This document shows, piece by piece, positions 1 through 10,125 of a DNA stretch of 64,000 nucleotides. How positions within the stretch are numbered: position 1 is the stretch's first letter; each line of letters opens with the position of its first letter. The DNA is taken from NCBI RefSeq assembly GCF_010728325.1, contig NZ_AP022570.1, forward strand, positions 4,216,001 through 4,280,000. The letters are read 5' to 3'. The notes below the pieces were generated by a model. That model made no database searches and was not told the origin of the DNA. It saw only the letters and a list, made by a program, of their open reading frames with translations. Made by a program: the position numbers and the translations under genes. The DNA comes from Mycolicibacterium poriferae (GTDB lineage: Bacteria > Actinomycetota > Actinomycetes > Mycobacteriales > Mycobacteriaceae).

Positions 1-3000
1 CGCCGTCAGCGCGGCCAGTTCCTGCTCCGACAGGCCCGAGGCCGACATCGGTTCGTGGTGCAGGTCGTCGGGTTGGGGATCGGCGACCGAGCCCGCGTCC
101 AGCGCGGCGGCCAGCTCGGCCAGCGCGGGATGTTCGAAGACCATGCGGGCGGTCAGGTCCAGACCCGCGTCGCGGGCTCGCGCGGCCAGCTGCACGGCCA
201 GCACACTGTCTCCGCCGAGACCGAAGAAGTCGTCGTGACGGCCGACGTCCTCGGCGCCGAGCAGTTCGGTCAACAGCGCGGCCAGGGCACGCTCGCTCGC
301 GGTGCGCGGCTCCTCCCATTCGGTCGCCGGCGCGCTCGTCACCACCTCGGCGTCGCCGGGCACGGTCGCCGCGGCGAGGTGAAGGCGGCCGTCGTCGTCC
401 CACCGGCCGCGGTCCCCGGTGCGGTACAACCGCGCTCCGGGGCGCGAGCTGAACGGGTCTCCGACCAGCTTGTCGCCCGTGAACACGGTGCCGCCGAGAT
501 AGACGTCACCGAGGACGCCGACCGGGACGGGTGCCAATGCGTCATCGAGCACGTAGACCCGGTTCGCGCCGGCGGCCCAGTCGGTAACGATCCGCTGCTT
601 CTCTTCGGCGGTGATGATCTCGACGTCGCCGAGTCGGCGATCGGGATGCTCGGCGAACGCAGTGACGATGCGGTCCAGCCAGCCGGTGAGCCGTTGGATC
701 GTGGCCCGGTCATACAGTTCCGGTCGATAGATGACGTGGCCGCGGTAGCCGGCTGCCGGACCGTCCTGCGCATCCGCGAAGAAGTTCAGCGACAGGTCGG
801 CCTGGGCCATGTCGAAGCTCGGTTCCAGCGCCGTGAACGACGTCCGGTCGTCGATCATCTGCTGCCGGGGAAGTTGTTCGCGCACATGTACGACCACTTG
901 GAACAGCGGGTTGCGGGACAGCGAGCGCGGCGGGTTGACGACCTCGACGACCTGCTCGAACGGCACGTCGGCGTTCGAGTAAGCCGACAGCGCCGTCTCG
1001 CGGGCCCGCACCAGGATCTCGCGCAACGTGGGATTGCCGCGCAGATCGTTACGTAGCACCACGAAGTTGACGAAGAAGCCGACCAGGTCTGCCAGCTCGG
1101 CCTCCGACCGGCCCGCCACCGGTGTTCCCATCGGGATGTCCGGTCCGCCGCCGGCTTTGGCCAGCGTCACGGCGACCGCCGCCTGCAGGGCCATGAACTC
1201 GGTGATGCCGAGGTCGCGGCACAGCTGCGCCAGTGCGGTCCTGGTCGATGCCGTGATGGTGAACTCGACGGCGTCACCGGCGCCGCTGGGCAGCCGAGGC
1301 CGTGGATGGTCCAGCGGCAGGCCGGATTCGGTGGGGACGCCGGCCAACTGGCCGGCCCAGTATTCGCGTTGCGGGGCGACGATGCCTGCCTCGTCGCTGA
1401 GCAGACGCGCCTGCCAGGCACCGTAGTCGGTGTACTGGATCGGCAGCGGCGCCCAATCCGGCTGGCGTCCAGCGTTTCTGGCACGGTACGCGGTCACCAT
1501 GTCGGTGAACAGCACTCCGCCGGACCAGTGGTCGCCGGCGATGTGGTGGATCACCAGAGACACCACCAGTTCCGGGCCGCGCTCACCCTCGACGCCGAGC
1601 ACCGCTGCGCGGATCGGCCAATCCTGTTCCAGATCGAAGGCGTAGCGCTGTTCGCGGGCCAGTTCGCCGCGCAGCCAGTCTTCGCCGTCGCCGCGGGCCC
1701 GCCGCACCAGGAAGTGCGGTGTCATGTCGTTGACGACCTGATAGGGCGTGCCGTCGATCTCACGGTAGGTCGTGCGCAGGATCGCGTGCCGCTCGACGAC
1801 ATCGTGGAGAGCCGCCACCAGTGCGTCGACGTCGCACGGGCCCGACAGCCGGGCGGCGAACGGGATGTTGTTCACGGGGTTGGCGCCTTCGATGCGGTAG
1901 CCGAACCACGATCGCAACTGCGAGGACGACAGCGGCGCCGGACCGTCGTGCGGCTGCGCCACCAGCCGCGGTCGGGCGCCGCGGCCGTCGGCGGCGAGGG
2001 AGTCGATGTGTTCGGCGAGCCGTGCCACGGTCTCGAGCTCGAAGATGTCACGCACACCGACGTCGGCCCCGCACCGGGCGCGGACCTCGGCGACCAGTTT
2101 GGTGGCCAGCAGTGAGTGCCCACCCAGGTCGAAGAACGAGTCGTCGGCGCCCACCCGCTCATGGCCGAGCAGGTCGGCGAACAGCTGCGCGACCTGCGTC
2201 TCGGTGCCGGCGGCGGGCTCGCGGAATTCGCTGGCGGCCAGGATCTCCGGTTCCGGCAGCCCGGCACGGTCGATCTTGCCGTGCGCAGTGATCGGGATCT
2301 CGTCGACCACCACGTAGGCGGCGGGAGTCATGTACTCCGGCAGCGCTGCGGCCACCCGGGCGCGGATCCGGTCGACGTCGACAGCTGAGCCGTCGGCCGG
2401 GGTCAGGTAGCCGACCAGGCTCTTGCCCAAGCCGGGCAGGTCGCTGACCACGACGACGGCCTGGCCGACGCTCGGGTCCACGGTGATCGCCGCCGCGACG
2501 TCGCCCAATTCGATCCGGAAACCTCGGATCTTGACCTGTTCGTCGGCGCGGCCGACGAATTCGACATCACCATCGGCGTTGCGCCGCGCGAGGTCACCGG
2601 TTCGGTACAGCCGGGCCCCGGGCGTGAACGGGTCGGCGACGAAGCGTTCAGCGGTCAGCCCCGGGCGGCGATGGTAACCGTGCGCGAGGTGGGTGCCCCC
2701 GATGTAGATTTCGCCGATCGATCCGGGCGGAACCGGGCGCAGCGCGTCGTCGAGAAGGTGGATGGCCGTGTTGATCTTGGGCTTGCCGATCGGCACGATA
2801 CGAGTGCCCTGCCGGCCCTCGACCTTGTACCGGGTGGCGTTGATGACGGTTTCGGTGGGCCCGTAGAAGTTGTGCAACAACGCGTCGAACGTGGCGTGGA
2901 ATTTGTCGGCGACCTCCCCGGGCAGGGCCTCACCGCCGATCGGCACCCGCTGCAGCGTGCGCCACTGGTTCACGCCGGGCAGTGACAGGAAAAGCCCGAG

Positions 3001-5142
3001 CAGCGACGGCACGAAATGCATGGCCGTGATGCCTTCGTCGCGCAGCAGGTCGGTCAGGTAGCCGATGTCGCGCAACCCGTCGGGACGGTGGATCACCAGC
3101 CGGGCGCCGCACGCCAGGGTGCCGAACACCTCGGCGATCGACACGTCGAAACTCGGTGAGGCGACCTGCAGCAACCGGTCCGCGGCGTCGACCTGGTAGT
3201 CCTGTTTGAACCAGACGAAGTACTCCGCGACGGGTCGGTGCGGGACCGGCACCCCCTTGGGCAGTCCGGTGGAGCCGGACGTGTAGATCAGGTAGGCGGT
3301 GTTGGCCGGGCGCAGCGGGCGCACCCGGTCAGCGTCGGTCGGGTTGTGGGTGGGCAGATCCTCGATCCCTGTGACCGGTTCGCGCACCGCCAGTTTCGCG
3401 TCGCAGTCGCCCAGGATGAACTCCAGCCGATCCTGCGGGTAGGTCGGGTCGATCGGCAGGTACACCGCACCGGCCTTGAGCACACCCAGTGCGGTGACGA
3501 CCAGTTCCGGCGACTTGTCCAGCAGGACCGCGACGCGGTCTTCGGTGCCGATCTCGTGCGAGATGAGCCAGTGCGCGACCCGATTGGCGTGCTCGTTGAG
3601 TTCGCGGTAGCTGTAGTGGTGGCCCTCGTAGACGACGGCGGTGGCCTCGGGGGTGCGCGCCGCCTGGGCTTCGACGAGGTCGACGATCGTGGCCGGCGCG
3701 GTGTCGAAGGCCGGACCATGGGTCATCTCGCGCAGCCATTCCCGGTCGGCGCCGCTCATCAGATCCAGCTCGCGCAGCGAGCTGTCCGGTCGCGCGAGCG
3801 CGCTGTCGAGCAGCACCAGGTAGTGGTCGAGGAGCTGCTCGGCGAGCTGCGGCTCGATGATCTCGACAAGGTACTCGAGTTCGACGACGATCTCGTCGGC
3901 GCTGAATTCGACCATGATGCCCAATGGCAGGTGGGTCAGATGGGCCCGCAGATCGGCGCGTTCGCAACTCACCCCGGGTGGGGTGAACCCGAACCGGTCG
4001 GGGCCGCGGAATCCGAAGCTGACCCGCGTCATCCGCTCGGCGCCGTGCCGCCGGTCCGGGTTGAGCTCGCGGACCATGCGATCCAGCCCGACCCGCTGGT
4101 GCGCGAACGCCCCGATCGCGGTGTCCCTGCTCTGGGCCAGCAGTTCGGTGAAGGTCATCGCCGACTGCGGCCGCAGACGCAGCGCTACGGTGTTGCCGAA
4201 ATACCCGATGACGTCCTCGGTGTCGGCGGTCCGGTTGAGTACGGGGGTCGCGACCAGGAAGTCGTCGACGTGGCTGTAGCGGTGCACCAGGGTGCCGAAC
4301 ACGGCGAGCAGCACCGTGTAGGGCGTGGCGCCGGCATCGGCGGCCATCGCGCTCACCCGCGCCGCGACATCGGCGCCGAGGTGCCGTGTGGTGCGTCGGG
4401 AGCGCCAACTGGTGGGCACCGCCGAACCGGTCGGCCCCGGCAGCTCGAGGGGCTCGGGCGGGTCGGCCATCACCGCGCGCCAGTACGCCACGTCGGCGTC
4501 GTCGTTCACCTGGGGCGACACCCAGGCCCGGCTCGGTGCGAGCGGTTCGCCCTGGTAGGCACGCGTGAGGTCGGCGAAGAACACCTCCCAGGAACCGTCG
4601 TCCCAGGCGATGTGGTGGGCGACCAGCAGCAGGACGAGCTCTGTGGCGCTGATGCGGATCACGGTGATCCGAAGCGGTGATTCCGCGTTCAGGTCGAACG
4701 GTGCGCTGAATTCGCGCTGGGCCAGCACTTCGAGCCGCAGCCGGCGGGCCCGCTCGGACAGTTCGGACAGGTCGTGTTCCGCCCAGCCGGGCCGCAGGTC
4801 CGGGTGCACGGTCGGCACCGGCATGCCGGTCGAACCGTTGTCGGCGCTCGCGGTGCGGTACGTGGTGCGTAACACCGGGTGCCGGACCGCGACCGCGTCG
4901 ACGGCCTCGTGCAGCCGGTCGGTGTCGACGGCACCGGTGATGCGATAGGACAGGCACACGTTCAGCAGGGCGCGACTGGGATCGGCGGCGTGCACGAACC
5001 ACATCCGCAGCTGGCCTTCGGACATGGCCGACACGTCGTCGACGGGCGCCGTTGTGGCGGTGAGGCCGCGCTCGTCGAGCCTGCGGCGCAACAGCTCCAA
5101 TCGCCGCTCGGTGAGCTGGGCTCGGGTGTCGATGTCAGTCAC
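1..5142 (-). CDS. mbtE: Mycobactin nonribosomal peptide synthetase MbtE (3' end beyond the window)
   Basis: The open frame starts at a GTG that overlaps the mbtD stop (GTGA) and runs off the window at base 1, giving at least 1714 residues. Domains in order: condensation (about 30-455, motif HHIAWDDG), adenylation (about 475-955, with [24 protein letters not shown] and GKIDR), carrier ([10 protein letters not shown], about 1007), second condensation (HHIAGDHWS, about 1200), a short adenylation remnant (about 1515-1580), and a second carrier ([10 protein letters not shown], about 1642). By family knowledge MbtE installs a lysine-derived residue of mycobactin. It is the last visible gene of the minus-strand run from mbtB. 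The second adenylation region keeps only the A6-A7 stretch ([14 protein letters not shown] to YRTGD), so that module cannot activate its own amino acid. The call rests on position and architecture. Confidence 0.88.
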   Translation of the reverse strand, partial: MTDIDTRAQLTERRLELLRRRLDERGLTATTAPVDDVSAMSEGQLRMWFVHAADPSRALLNVCLSYRITGAVDTDRLHEAVDAVAVRHPVLRTTYRTASADNGSTGMPVPTVHPDLRPGWAEHDLSELSERARRLRLEVLAQREFSAPFDLNAESPLRITVIRISATELVLLLVAHHIAWDDGSWEVFFADLTRAYQGEPLAPSRAWVSPQVNDDADVAYWRAVMADPPEPLELPGPTGSAVPTSWRSRRTTRHLGADVAARVSAMAADAGATPYTVLLAVFGTLVHRYSHVDDFLVATPVLNRTADTEDVIGYFGNTVALRLRPQSAMTFTELLAQSRDTAIGAFAHQRVGLDRMVRELNPDRRHGAERMTRVSFGFRGPDRFGFTPPGVSCERADLRAHLTHLPLGIMVEFSADEIVVELEYLVEIIEPQLAEQLLDHYLVLLDSALARPDSSLRELDLMSGADREWLREMTHGPAFDTAPATIVDLVEAQAARTPEATAVVYEGHHYSYRELNEHANRVAHWLISHEIGTEDRVAVLLDKSPELVVTALGVLKAGAVYLPIDPTYPQDRLEFILGDCDAKLAVREPVTGIEDLPTHNPTDADRVRPLRPANTAYLIYTSGSTGLPKGVPVPHRPVAEYFVWFKQDYQVDAADRLLQVASPSFDVSIAEVFGTLACGARLVIHRPDGLRDIGYLTDLLRDEGITAMHFVPSLLGLFLSLPGVNQWRTLQRVPIGGEALPGEVADKFHATFDALLHNFYGPTETVINATRYKVEGRQGTRIVPIGKPKINTAIHLLDDALRPVPPGSIGEIYIGGTHLAHGYHRRPGLTAERFVADPFTPGARLYRTGDLARRNADGDVEFVGRADEQVKIRGFRIELGDVAAAITVDPSVGQAVVVVSDLPGLGKSLVGYLTPADGSAVDVDRIRARVAAALPEYMTPAAYVVVDEIPITAHGKIDRAGLPEPEILAASEFREPAAGTETQVAQLFADLLGHERVGADDSFFDLGGHSLLATKLVAEVRARCGADVGVRDIFELETVARLAEHIDSLAADGRGARPRLVAQPHDGPAPLSSSQLRSWFGYRIEGANPVNNIPFAARLSGPCDVDALVAALHDVVERHAILRTTYREIDGTPYQVVNDMTPHFLVRRARGDGEDWLRGELAREQRYAFDLEQDWPIRAAVLGVEGERGPELVVSLVIHHIAGDHWSGGVLFTDMVTAYRARNAGRQPDWAPLPIQYTDYGAWQARLLSDEAGIVAPQREYWAGQLAGVPTESGLPLDHPRPRLPSGAGDAVEFTITASTRTALAQLCRDLGITEFMALQAAVAVTLAKAGGGPDIPMGTPVAGRSEAELADLVGFFVNFVVLRNDLRGNPTLREILVRARETALSAYSNADVPFEQVVEVVNPPRSLSRNPLFQVVVHVREQLPRQQMIDDRTSFTALEPSFDMAQADLSLNFFADAQDGPAAGYRGHVIYRPELYDRATIQRLTGWLDRIVTAFAEHPDRRLGDVEIITAEEKQRIVTDWAAGANRVYVLDDALAPVPVGVLGDVYLGGTVFTGDKLVGDPFSSRPGARLYRTGDRGRWDDDGRLHLAAATVPGDAEVVTSAPATEWEEPRTASERALAALLTELLGAEDVGRHDDFFGLGGDSVLAVQLAARARDAGLDLTARMVFEHPALAELAAALDAGSVADPQPDDLHHEPMSASGLSEQELAALTA

Positions 5143-8057
5143 GCGAGGAGTTCACTTTCTTCGATCGCAGCGATCAGGTCGGTGCCGGTGATGCCACCGA
5201 GCAGGGTGGCCAGCGGAACGGTCTGTCCGGTCAGCTTTTTCAGGCGCTTGCGCAGGTCCAGCGCCAGCAATGAGTCCACGCCCAGGTCGAACAGCGTGGC
5301 GTCGAGGTCCAGCGATGTCGCGTCGACGTCGAGGACGACGGCCAGTTGGCTGCGCACTGCCGCCGGGGCGGCCATCCTCGAGCCGTCGGAGGTCGACGGA
5401 GCGGCGAGCTCGCCTCGGGTCCCGGTGTCGGCGCCGAACAGGATTCGGAGCCGCTCGCGGTCGGCCCGCAGGATCAGCGGGTCGCGCGGATAGTCCGCGA
5501 GGCTGGCCTCGACCGCGCGCTCGGGGTCCATCGGCTTCAGCCCGGCGCGTTCGACCCGGGCGGTCTCGGCGGCGTCGATGACGCCGGCACCCTCCCACAG
5601 CCCCCACCGCACCGACACACAGTGGTGTCCGTCGGCTCTCAACCGCGCCGCCGTCACGTCCAGCAGGCGGTTGGCTGCCGCGTAGCCGGCGGTTCCTTTA
5701 CCGCCCCAGACGCCGATCACCGAGGAACACAACAGCATCGGCGCACCGCGGCGTATCGGCCAGGTGCGGACGAAGCGATCCAGACCGGTCACCTTCGCCG
5801 CGGTCATGTCGGCCAGCGCGGCGCCGGTGACCTCGGCCCGCGGCGCGAAGGATGCGCTGCCCGCGGCGTGGATCACCAGAGTCGCCCCGGTACCGGCGCA
5901 CGCGTCGGCGGCGGCAGCCAATTGCGCCGTGTCGGTGATGTCGCAGGGCGGTGCGTCGATGTGGGATCCGTGTGCGGACAGTTCCGCGACGGCGGCCGCC
6001 TCGAGACCGTGGCGGCTCAGCAACGTGATGCGAGCGGCGCCGTGCGCGGCCAGGTACCTGGCGTAACTCAACCCGATCGCGCCGGAGCCGCCGGTGATGA
6101 CCACGTGATCGATCAGCGCGTCGGTCAGCTCCCATGGTCGGGCAGCCGAGATGTCCTCACCCAGTGCCCGTCGATACCACCTCGCCGGTTCGTCGCGCAG
6201 CGCGATCTCCCCGGATCCGCTCAAGATCGCTTCGGCCACCGCCGGATTCGCGGCCGAATCGGCATCGGGGAGGTCGAGATGATGGAAGGCCTGATCGGCA
6301 TGCTCGAACCCGATGCTGTGATGCATCGCGGCCAGCGCCGCCTGGGCAGGTTCGGCCGGCGGGTCGTGCGCCGTCACCGTCTCCGCCGCCGTGGTGAGCA
6401 GCCAGACGGTCCGGCAACGGGGTCCGATCTGGTCGGCGTAGCTGAGCAGACCGGAGTCGATGCGGTCGGCCAGTACCGCGACCGGGTCTAGACCCGGCCA
6501 GGTGGGCGCCACCACGACCAGGATGTCGGCGTCCGACGGTTCGGTGAGAATCGCGCCGGGGTGCTCGGTGAGGGTCGCCCGCAGGGTCCGCGCCTGCGGG
6601 GACGAGACGTCGAGGTCCAGGACGGCGACCGTCGCGGTGGCGTCACCCGGGCGGGTATCCGGCCGGGGCTGCCAGGATTCGGTGGTGACGGTGAGCTGCG
6701 CGACGGGCTCGAGCGGCGCGGCGGTGGCCCACAGATGGTCGGCGCGCATCGGCGCCCCGGGAAAGCCGCGCAACGGCTGCGGTGCACCGGTGAGCAGGTC
6801 GGCCCACCGGTAGGCAGGGTCGGCGACGGCGGCCGCGACGATGCCGGTGGACAGCTGCTCGGTGACCGGCTCGTCGCGACGGCCCGAGCCCACCAGCACC
6901 GCGTCGGTACCCGGGGCTTGCTCGAGCGCGTCCTCGATGGCGAACAACAGCGCCGGGTGCGCGGACATCTCCAGGAATGACCCTGCGCCGTGCGCGATGA
7001 CAGCCTGGGCCGCCCGATCGAATCGAATGGTGTTGCGCAGGTTGGCATACCAGTAGGCGGCGAAGTCGGTTCCGGTGCTGACGACGCTTCCGGTGGCCGA
7101 GCCGACGAACTGCACCGGCGACTCGGTGAAGGCCGCGCCGGCCAGCGCGCGCATCAGCGCGTCGCGTTGACCGTCCATCGCGCTGGTGTGGGCCGGGAAG
7201 CTCATCGCGAGCTCGCGGGCGAACTGCCCGCGACCCGCGACAGCGGCGGCGATGGCCGCGATCGCGCTGCTCTCCCCCGCCACCGCGACCGAGCGGGATG
7301 CGTTGACGGCCGAAAGTTCCAGCCAGCCAGGGGTGGCCGCGATCAACCCGTCGACGTCGGCGGGGTCGACACCCAGCACCGCGACGCCGTGTCGCCCGGC
7401 TGTCGCCGCGATGGCGCGGGCCCGCGCGGCCAGCACCGCCACCGCGTCGCGAAGGGTGATCACGCCGGCCACGTAGGCGGCGGCGACTTCGCCGAGGCTG
7501 TGCCCGACGGTGAGGTCGGGCACCAGACCGACGGAGCGCCACACCGCGGCCAGCGCGACGGCGTGCACGAACTGGGCGCTGTGCAGTTCCTGCTGAGACA
7601 CCGTCGCGGTGTCGGCCGGTGTGGTCAGAAACGGCAGGGCCGAGGGCATTCCGCCCCGCTGCAGGACAACGTCGATCCGATCGGCTTCGGCGCGGTAGGC
7701 CGGCAGGTGGTTGTAGGCGTCGGCGCCCATGGCCGGCCATTGGCCGCCCTGCCCGGGGAACACGAACGCCGACCGGGCGCGTTCCCGCCGCGACGAGCGC
7801 GCGATCAGCGGGTGTTCGCGTCCGTCGACGAGTGCGCGCAGTCCGTCCTTCAGCTCGGCCCGGTCGGCAGCACGCAGCACCGCCCGGTGCCGCCGGACTC
7901 GGCGGGTGGCGGTCAGCTGTGCGGCGACCTGCGCGACCTCGCACGGTGTCCGGTCGAGGTAACCGAGAACGGCGTGCGCGTCGGTGGCGATCAGGTTCTC
8001 GTCGTGGGCGCTGAGGACGACGGGCACTCGGCCGTCGGGCAGCCGGCTGACCGCCAT
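5139..8057 (-). CDS. mbtD: Mycobactin polyketide synthase MbtD (AT-KR-ACP)
   Basis: This 972-residue protein lacks a ketosynthase and is expected to work with the free-standing ketosynthase MbtC to add a malonate-derived unit to the mycobactin chain. Acyltransferase motifs FVFPGQGGQ (about residue 96) and GHSLGE (about 184) are followed by a ketoreductase with GGSGAIG (about 653) and a YAAAN catalytic segment. A carrier domain with GVDSLLAL (about 927) closes the protein. I chose the ATG at 8057 because it shares one base with the mbtC stop (TGATG) and the protein then begins [10 protein letters not shown] longer frame reaching 8189 has no coding character upstream of this point. The length is close to the 1004 residues of M. 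tuberculosis MbtD. Confidence 0.92.
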   Translation of the reverse strand: MAVSRLPDGRVPVVLSAHDENLIATDAHAVLGYLDRTPCEVAQVAAQLTATRRVRRHRAVLRAADRAELKDGLRALVDGREHPLIARSSRRERARSAFVFPGQGGQWPAMGADAYNHLPAYRAEADRIDVVLQRGGMPSALPFLTTPADTATVSQQELHSAQFVHAVALAAVWRSVGLVPDLTVGHSLGEVAAAYVAGVITLRDAVAVLAARARAIAATAGRHGVAVLGVDPADVDGLIAATPGWLELSAVNASRSVAVAGESSAIAAIAAAVAGRGQFARELAMSFPAHTSAMDGQRDALMRALAGAAFTESPVQFVGSATGSVVSTGTDFAAYWYANLRNTIRFDRAAQAVIAHGAGSFLEMSAHPALLFAIEDALEQAPGTDAVLVGSGRRDEPVTEQLSTGIVAAAVADPAYRWADLLTGAPQPLRGFPGAPMRADHLWATAAPLEPVAQLTVTTESWQPRPDTRPGDATATVAVLDLDVSSPQARTLRATLTEHPGAILTEPSDADILVVVAPTWPGLDPVAVLADRIDSGLLSYADQIGPRCRTVWLLTTAAETVTAHDPPAEPAQAALAAMHHSIGFEHADQAFHHLDLPDADSAANPAVAEAILSGSGEIALRDEPARWYRRALGEDISAARPWELTDALIDHVVITGGSGAIGLSYARYLAAHGAARITLLSRHGLEAAAVAELSAHGSHIDAPPCDITDTAQLAAAADACAGTGATLVIHAAGSASFAPRAEVTGAALADMTAAKVTGLDRFVRTWPIRRGAPMLLCSSVIGVWGGKGTAGYAAANRLLDVTAARLRADGHHCVSVRWGLWEGAGVIDAAETARVERAGLKPMDPERAVEASLADYPRDPLILRADRERLRILFGADTGTRGELAAPSTSDGSRMAAPAAVRSQLAVVLDVDATSLDLDATLFDLGVDSLLALDLRKRLKKLTGQTVPLATLLGGITGTDLIAAIEESELLA

Positions 8058-9385
8058 CAAGCCGCCCTGCCTTGCCCTCGGCCGCCCTCTCCCCCGGTGT
8101 CGGGCACCTCGACGACGACGTGGGTGTTGGTGCCGCTCATCCCGAATGCCGATACGGCACCGATCCGAGTTCCGTCTCGTGCCGGCCACGCAGTGGACTT
8201 CGCGGCCAGCCGCAGAGCGGTGTTCTCCCAGTCGATTTCACTGCTGCGGTCGTCGACGTGCAGGGTGGCCGGCACGGCGCCGTGCCGGGCCGCCAGCAGC
8301 ACCTTGGCCAGGCCGAGCGCGCCTGCTGCAGCCTGGGTGTGTCCGACGTTGGACTTGACCGAACCCAGCAGCGGCCCACGGCCCGGGGCGCCTGCGCCGT
8401 AGGTGGCGGCCAGCGAGGTCAACTCGGTGCGGTCACCGAGCCGGGTGCCGGTGCCGTGGCCCTCGACCATGCCGATGTCGTCGGGACCGGCGCCGGCGGT
8501 GTGCAGGGCGCGCCGGAACAGCCGGATCTGCGCGTCGCGGCTCGGTGCGGTCAGACCCACCGACCGCCCGTCGGAATTCGCGACGCTCGCCCGCACCTCG
8601 GCCAGGACCGGGCGGCGGTCGCGCAGTGCGGCCGACTTGCGTTGCAGCACGAACATTCCGGCGCCCTCGGCCCACACGGTGCCGCTGGCGTGCGCGCTGT
8701 ACGGGCGGCAGTGCCCGTCGTCGGACAACGCGTGCTGCTTGGAGAACTCGACGAAGTATCCGGGTGCACCCATCACGCACACCCCGCCGGCCAGGGCGAC
8801 GTCACAGTCGCCGGCGCGCAGTCCCTGCACCGCCAGGTGCACCGCAGACAGCGCCGACGAGCAGGACGTGTCGACGGTCATCGCGGGACCGGCCAGTGCC
8901 AGCGTGTAGGCGATCCGACCGGAGATGACAGCCAGCGATGTCCCGGTGATCAGATGCCCACTGTGCTCGGAGAACTCGGCCATGTCCGGGCCGTACCGCA
9001 TATCCGAAGCGCCGATGTAACAGCCGACCTCGTGCCCGGCCAGATCGTCGGGATTGATGCCTGCGTCCTCGAGCGCACGCCAGGTCACCCGCAGCGCGAC
9101 CCGCTGCTGAGGATCCATGGCGATCGCCTCGCGCCGCGAGATGCCGAAGAACTCGGGATCGAAGGTGGCGGCGCCGCTGAGGAATCCGCCGAGGTTGTGG
9201 ATGGGCTTGAATCCGTCTCGGCGTGATCCGTCCAGCAGCGCCCGGATCGACCAGCCGCGATCGTCGGGGAACGGGCCCAGTGCTTCCCGCTCGTCGCTCA
9301 GCAGCCGCCAGAAGTCGTGGGTGTTCTCCACTCCGCCCGGGGCCTCGACCGCCATCCCGACGATCACCACCGGATCATCGGTCAT
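8057..9385 (-). CDS. mbtC: Mycobactin ketosynthase MbtC
   Basis: A single ketosynthase domain of 442 residues, near the 444 of M. tuberculosis MbtC. The active-site Cys lies in DTSCSSALSAVHLA (about residue 172), and the two catalytic His in VEGHGTGT (about 310) and KSNVGHTQAAAG (about 345). It should condense malonyl units loaded on the AT and carrier domains of MbtD, supplied by the next gene. The ATG at 9385 overlaps the stop of the preceding thioesterase gene by four bases (ATGA). The longer frame upstream of it is an arginine-rich shadow, so the start is secure. Confidence 0.92.
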   Translation of the reverse strand: MTDDPVVIVGMAVEAPGGVENTHDFWRLLSDEREALGPFPDDRGWSIRALLDGSRRDGFKPIHNLGGFLSGAATFDPEFFGISRREAIAMDPQQRVALRVTWRALEDAGINPDDLAGHEVGCYIGASDMRYGPDMAEFSEHSGHLITGTSLAVISGRIAYTLALAGPAMTVDTSCSSALSAVHLAVQGLRAGDCDVALAGGVCVMGAPGYFVEFSKQHALSDDGHCRPYSAHASGTVWAEGAGMFVLQRKSAALRDRRPVLAEVRASVANSDGRSVGLTAPSRDAQIRLFRRALHTAGAGPDDIGMVEGHGTGTRLGDRTELTSLAATYGAGAPGRGPLLGSVKSNVGHTQAAAGALGLAKVLLAARHGAVPATLHVDDRSSEIDWENTALRLAAKSTAWPARDGTRIGAVSAFGMSGTNTHVVVEVPDTGGEGGRGQGRAA

Positions 9386-10125
9386 GTGCAACTCACCAGT
9401 TCGGCGACCTCGTCGAGGTGGTCGTCGACATAGAAGTGGCCGCCGTCGAACATGGTCAGCGTGAAGGCACCGTCGGTGTGGCATTCCCACGCGCGCAGCA
9501 GGTCCGGCTCGACGCGATGGTCGCTGCGACCGCCGACGGCGTGGATGTCGGCGGCGACCCGCACCTCGCGGCCGCACGTGTAGCGGTTGAATGCCTGATA
9601 GTCGGACCGCACCGCGGGCAGCAGCAACTCCAGGAAGTCCTCGTCGTCGAGGAGGCTGGCGTCGGTGCCGCCGAGGTCGACGATGTCGGCGAGCAGTCCG
9701 CTGTCGGTGGTGGGCACCGGACTAGAGCCGGCGACCGTGGCGGGCGCCTGGCTGGCCGAAGCCCACAGCTCACGGACACCGACGCCCCGCTGTTCGGCTA
9801 GCCGGGCGAACTCGAAACCGACCAGAGCGCCCATGCAGTGGCCGAACAGCCGCACCGGACCCAGGCCTGCCCAGTCCACCGCGTCGAGCATGTCGCGGGC
9901 CAGGTCGGTCACCGACTCGGCGGGCGGTTCGGCGAGCCGTTCACCGCGCTGCGGGTACTGCATGATGAATGTGTCGACGCCGTGGGCCGTCAACGCGCGC
10001 GCGAAATTGCGGTACGCGGCGGCGGCTCCGCCGGCGTGCGGGAACACGATCGTCGCGGTACCGGGTTCTCCCGGGAACCGCTTGATCCACGGCGCGAGAT
10101 CCAGTTGCTGTGGCTCGCCGATCAT
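9382..10125 (-). CDS. mbtT: Type II thioesterase of the mycobactin cluster (MbtT-like)
   Basis: An alpha/beta-hydrolase of 247 residues typical of stand-alone thioesterases, which clear stalled acyl groups from carrier domains or release product. It begins with the oxyanion region FPHAGGAAAAYRNF (about 28-41). The nucleophile elbow reads FGHCMGAL, with Cys97 where this family normally has Ser, and a later FDGGHFYVDD holds the probable catalytic His. M. tuberculosis is usually described with the thioesterase fused to MbtB; here MbtB ends after its carrier domain and the activity is separate. Four-base ATGA overlaps join it to mbtB upstream and mbtC downstream. The role is inferred from position and fold. 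Confidence 0.8.
   Translation of the reverse strand: MIGEPQQLDLAPWIKRFPGEPGTATIVFPHAGGAAAAYRNFARALTAHGVDTFIMQYPQRGERLAEPPAESVTDLARDMLDAVDWAGLGPVRLFGHCMGALVGFEFARLAEQRGVGVRELWASASQAPATVAGSSPVPTTDSGLLADIVDLGGTDASLLDDEDFLELLLPAVRSDYQAFNRYTCGREVRVAADIHAVGGRSDHRVEPDLLRAWECHTDGAFTLTMFDGGHFYVDDHLDEVAELVSCT

Noticed and set aside
3238..5002. Long frames on both strands (3238-4680 plus, 3329-5002 minus) in the first 5 kb
   Set aside because: Neither contains synthetase motifs. The true MbtE frame is a different minus-strand frame that is open across the whole region and off the window edge.
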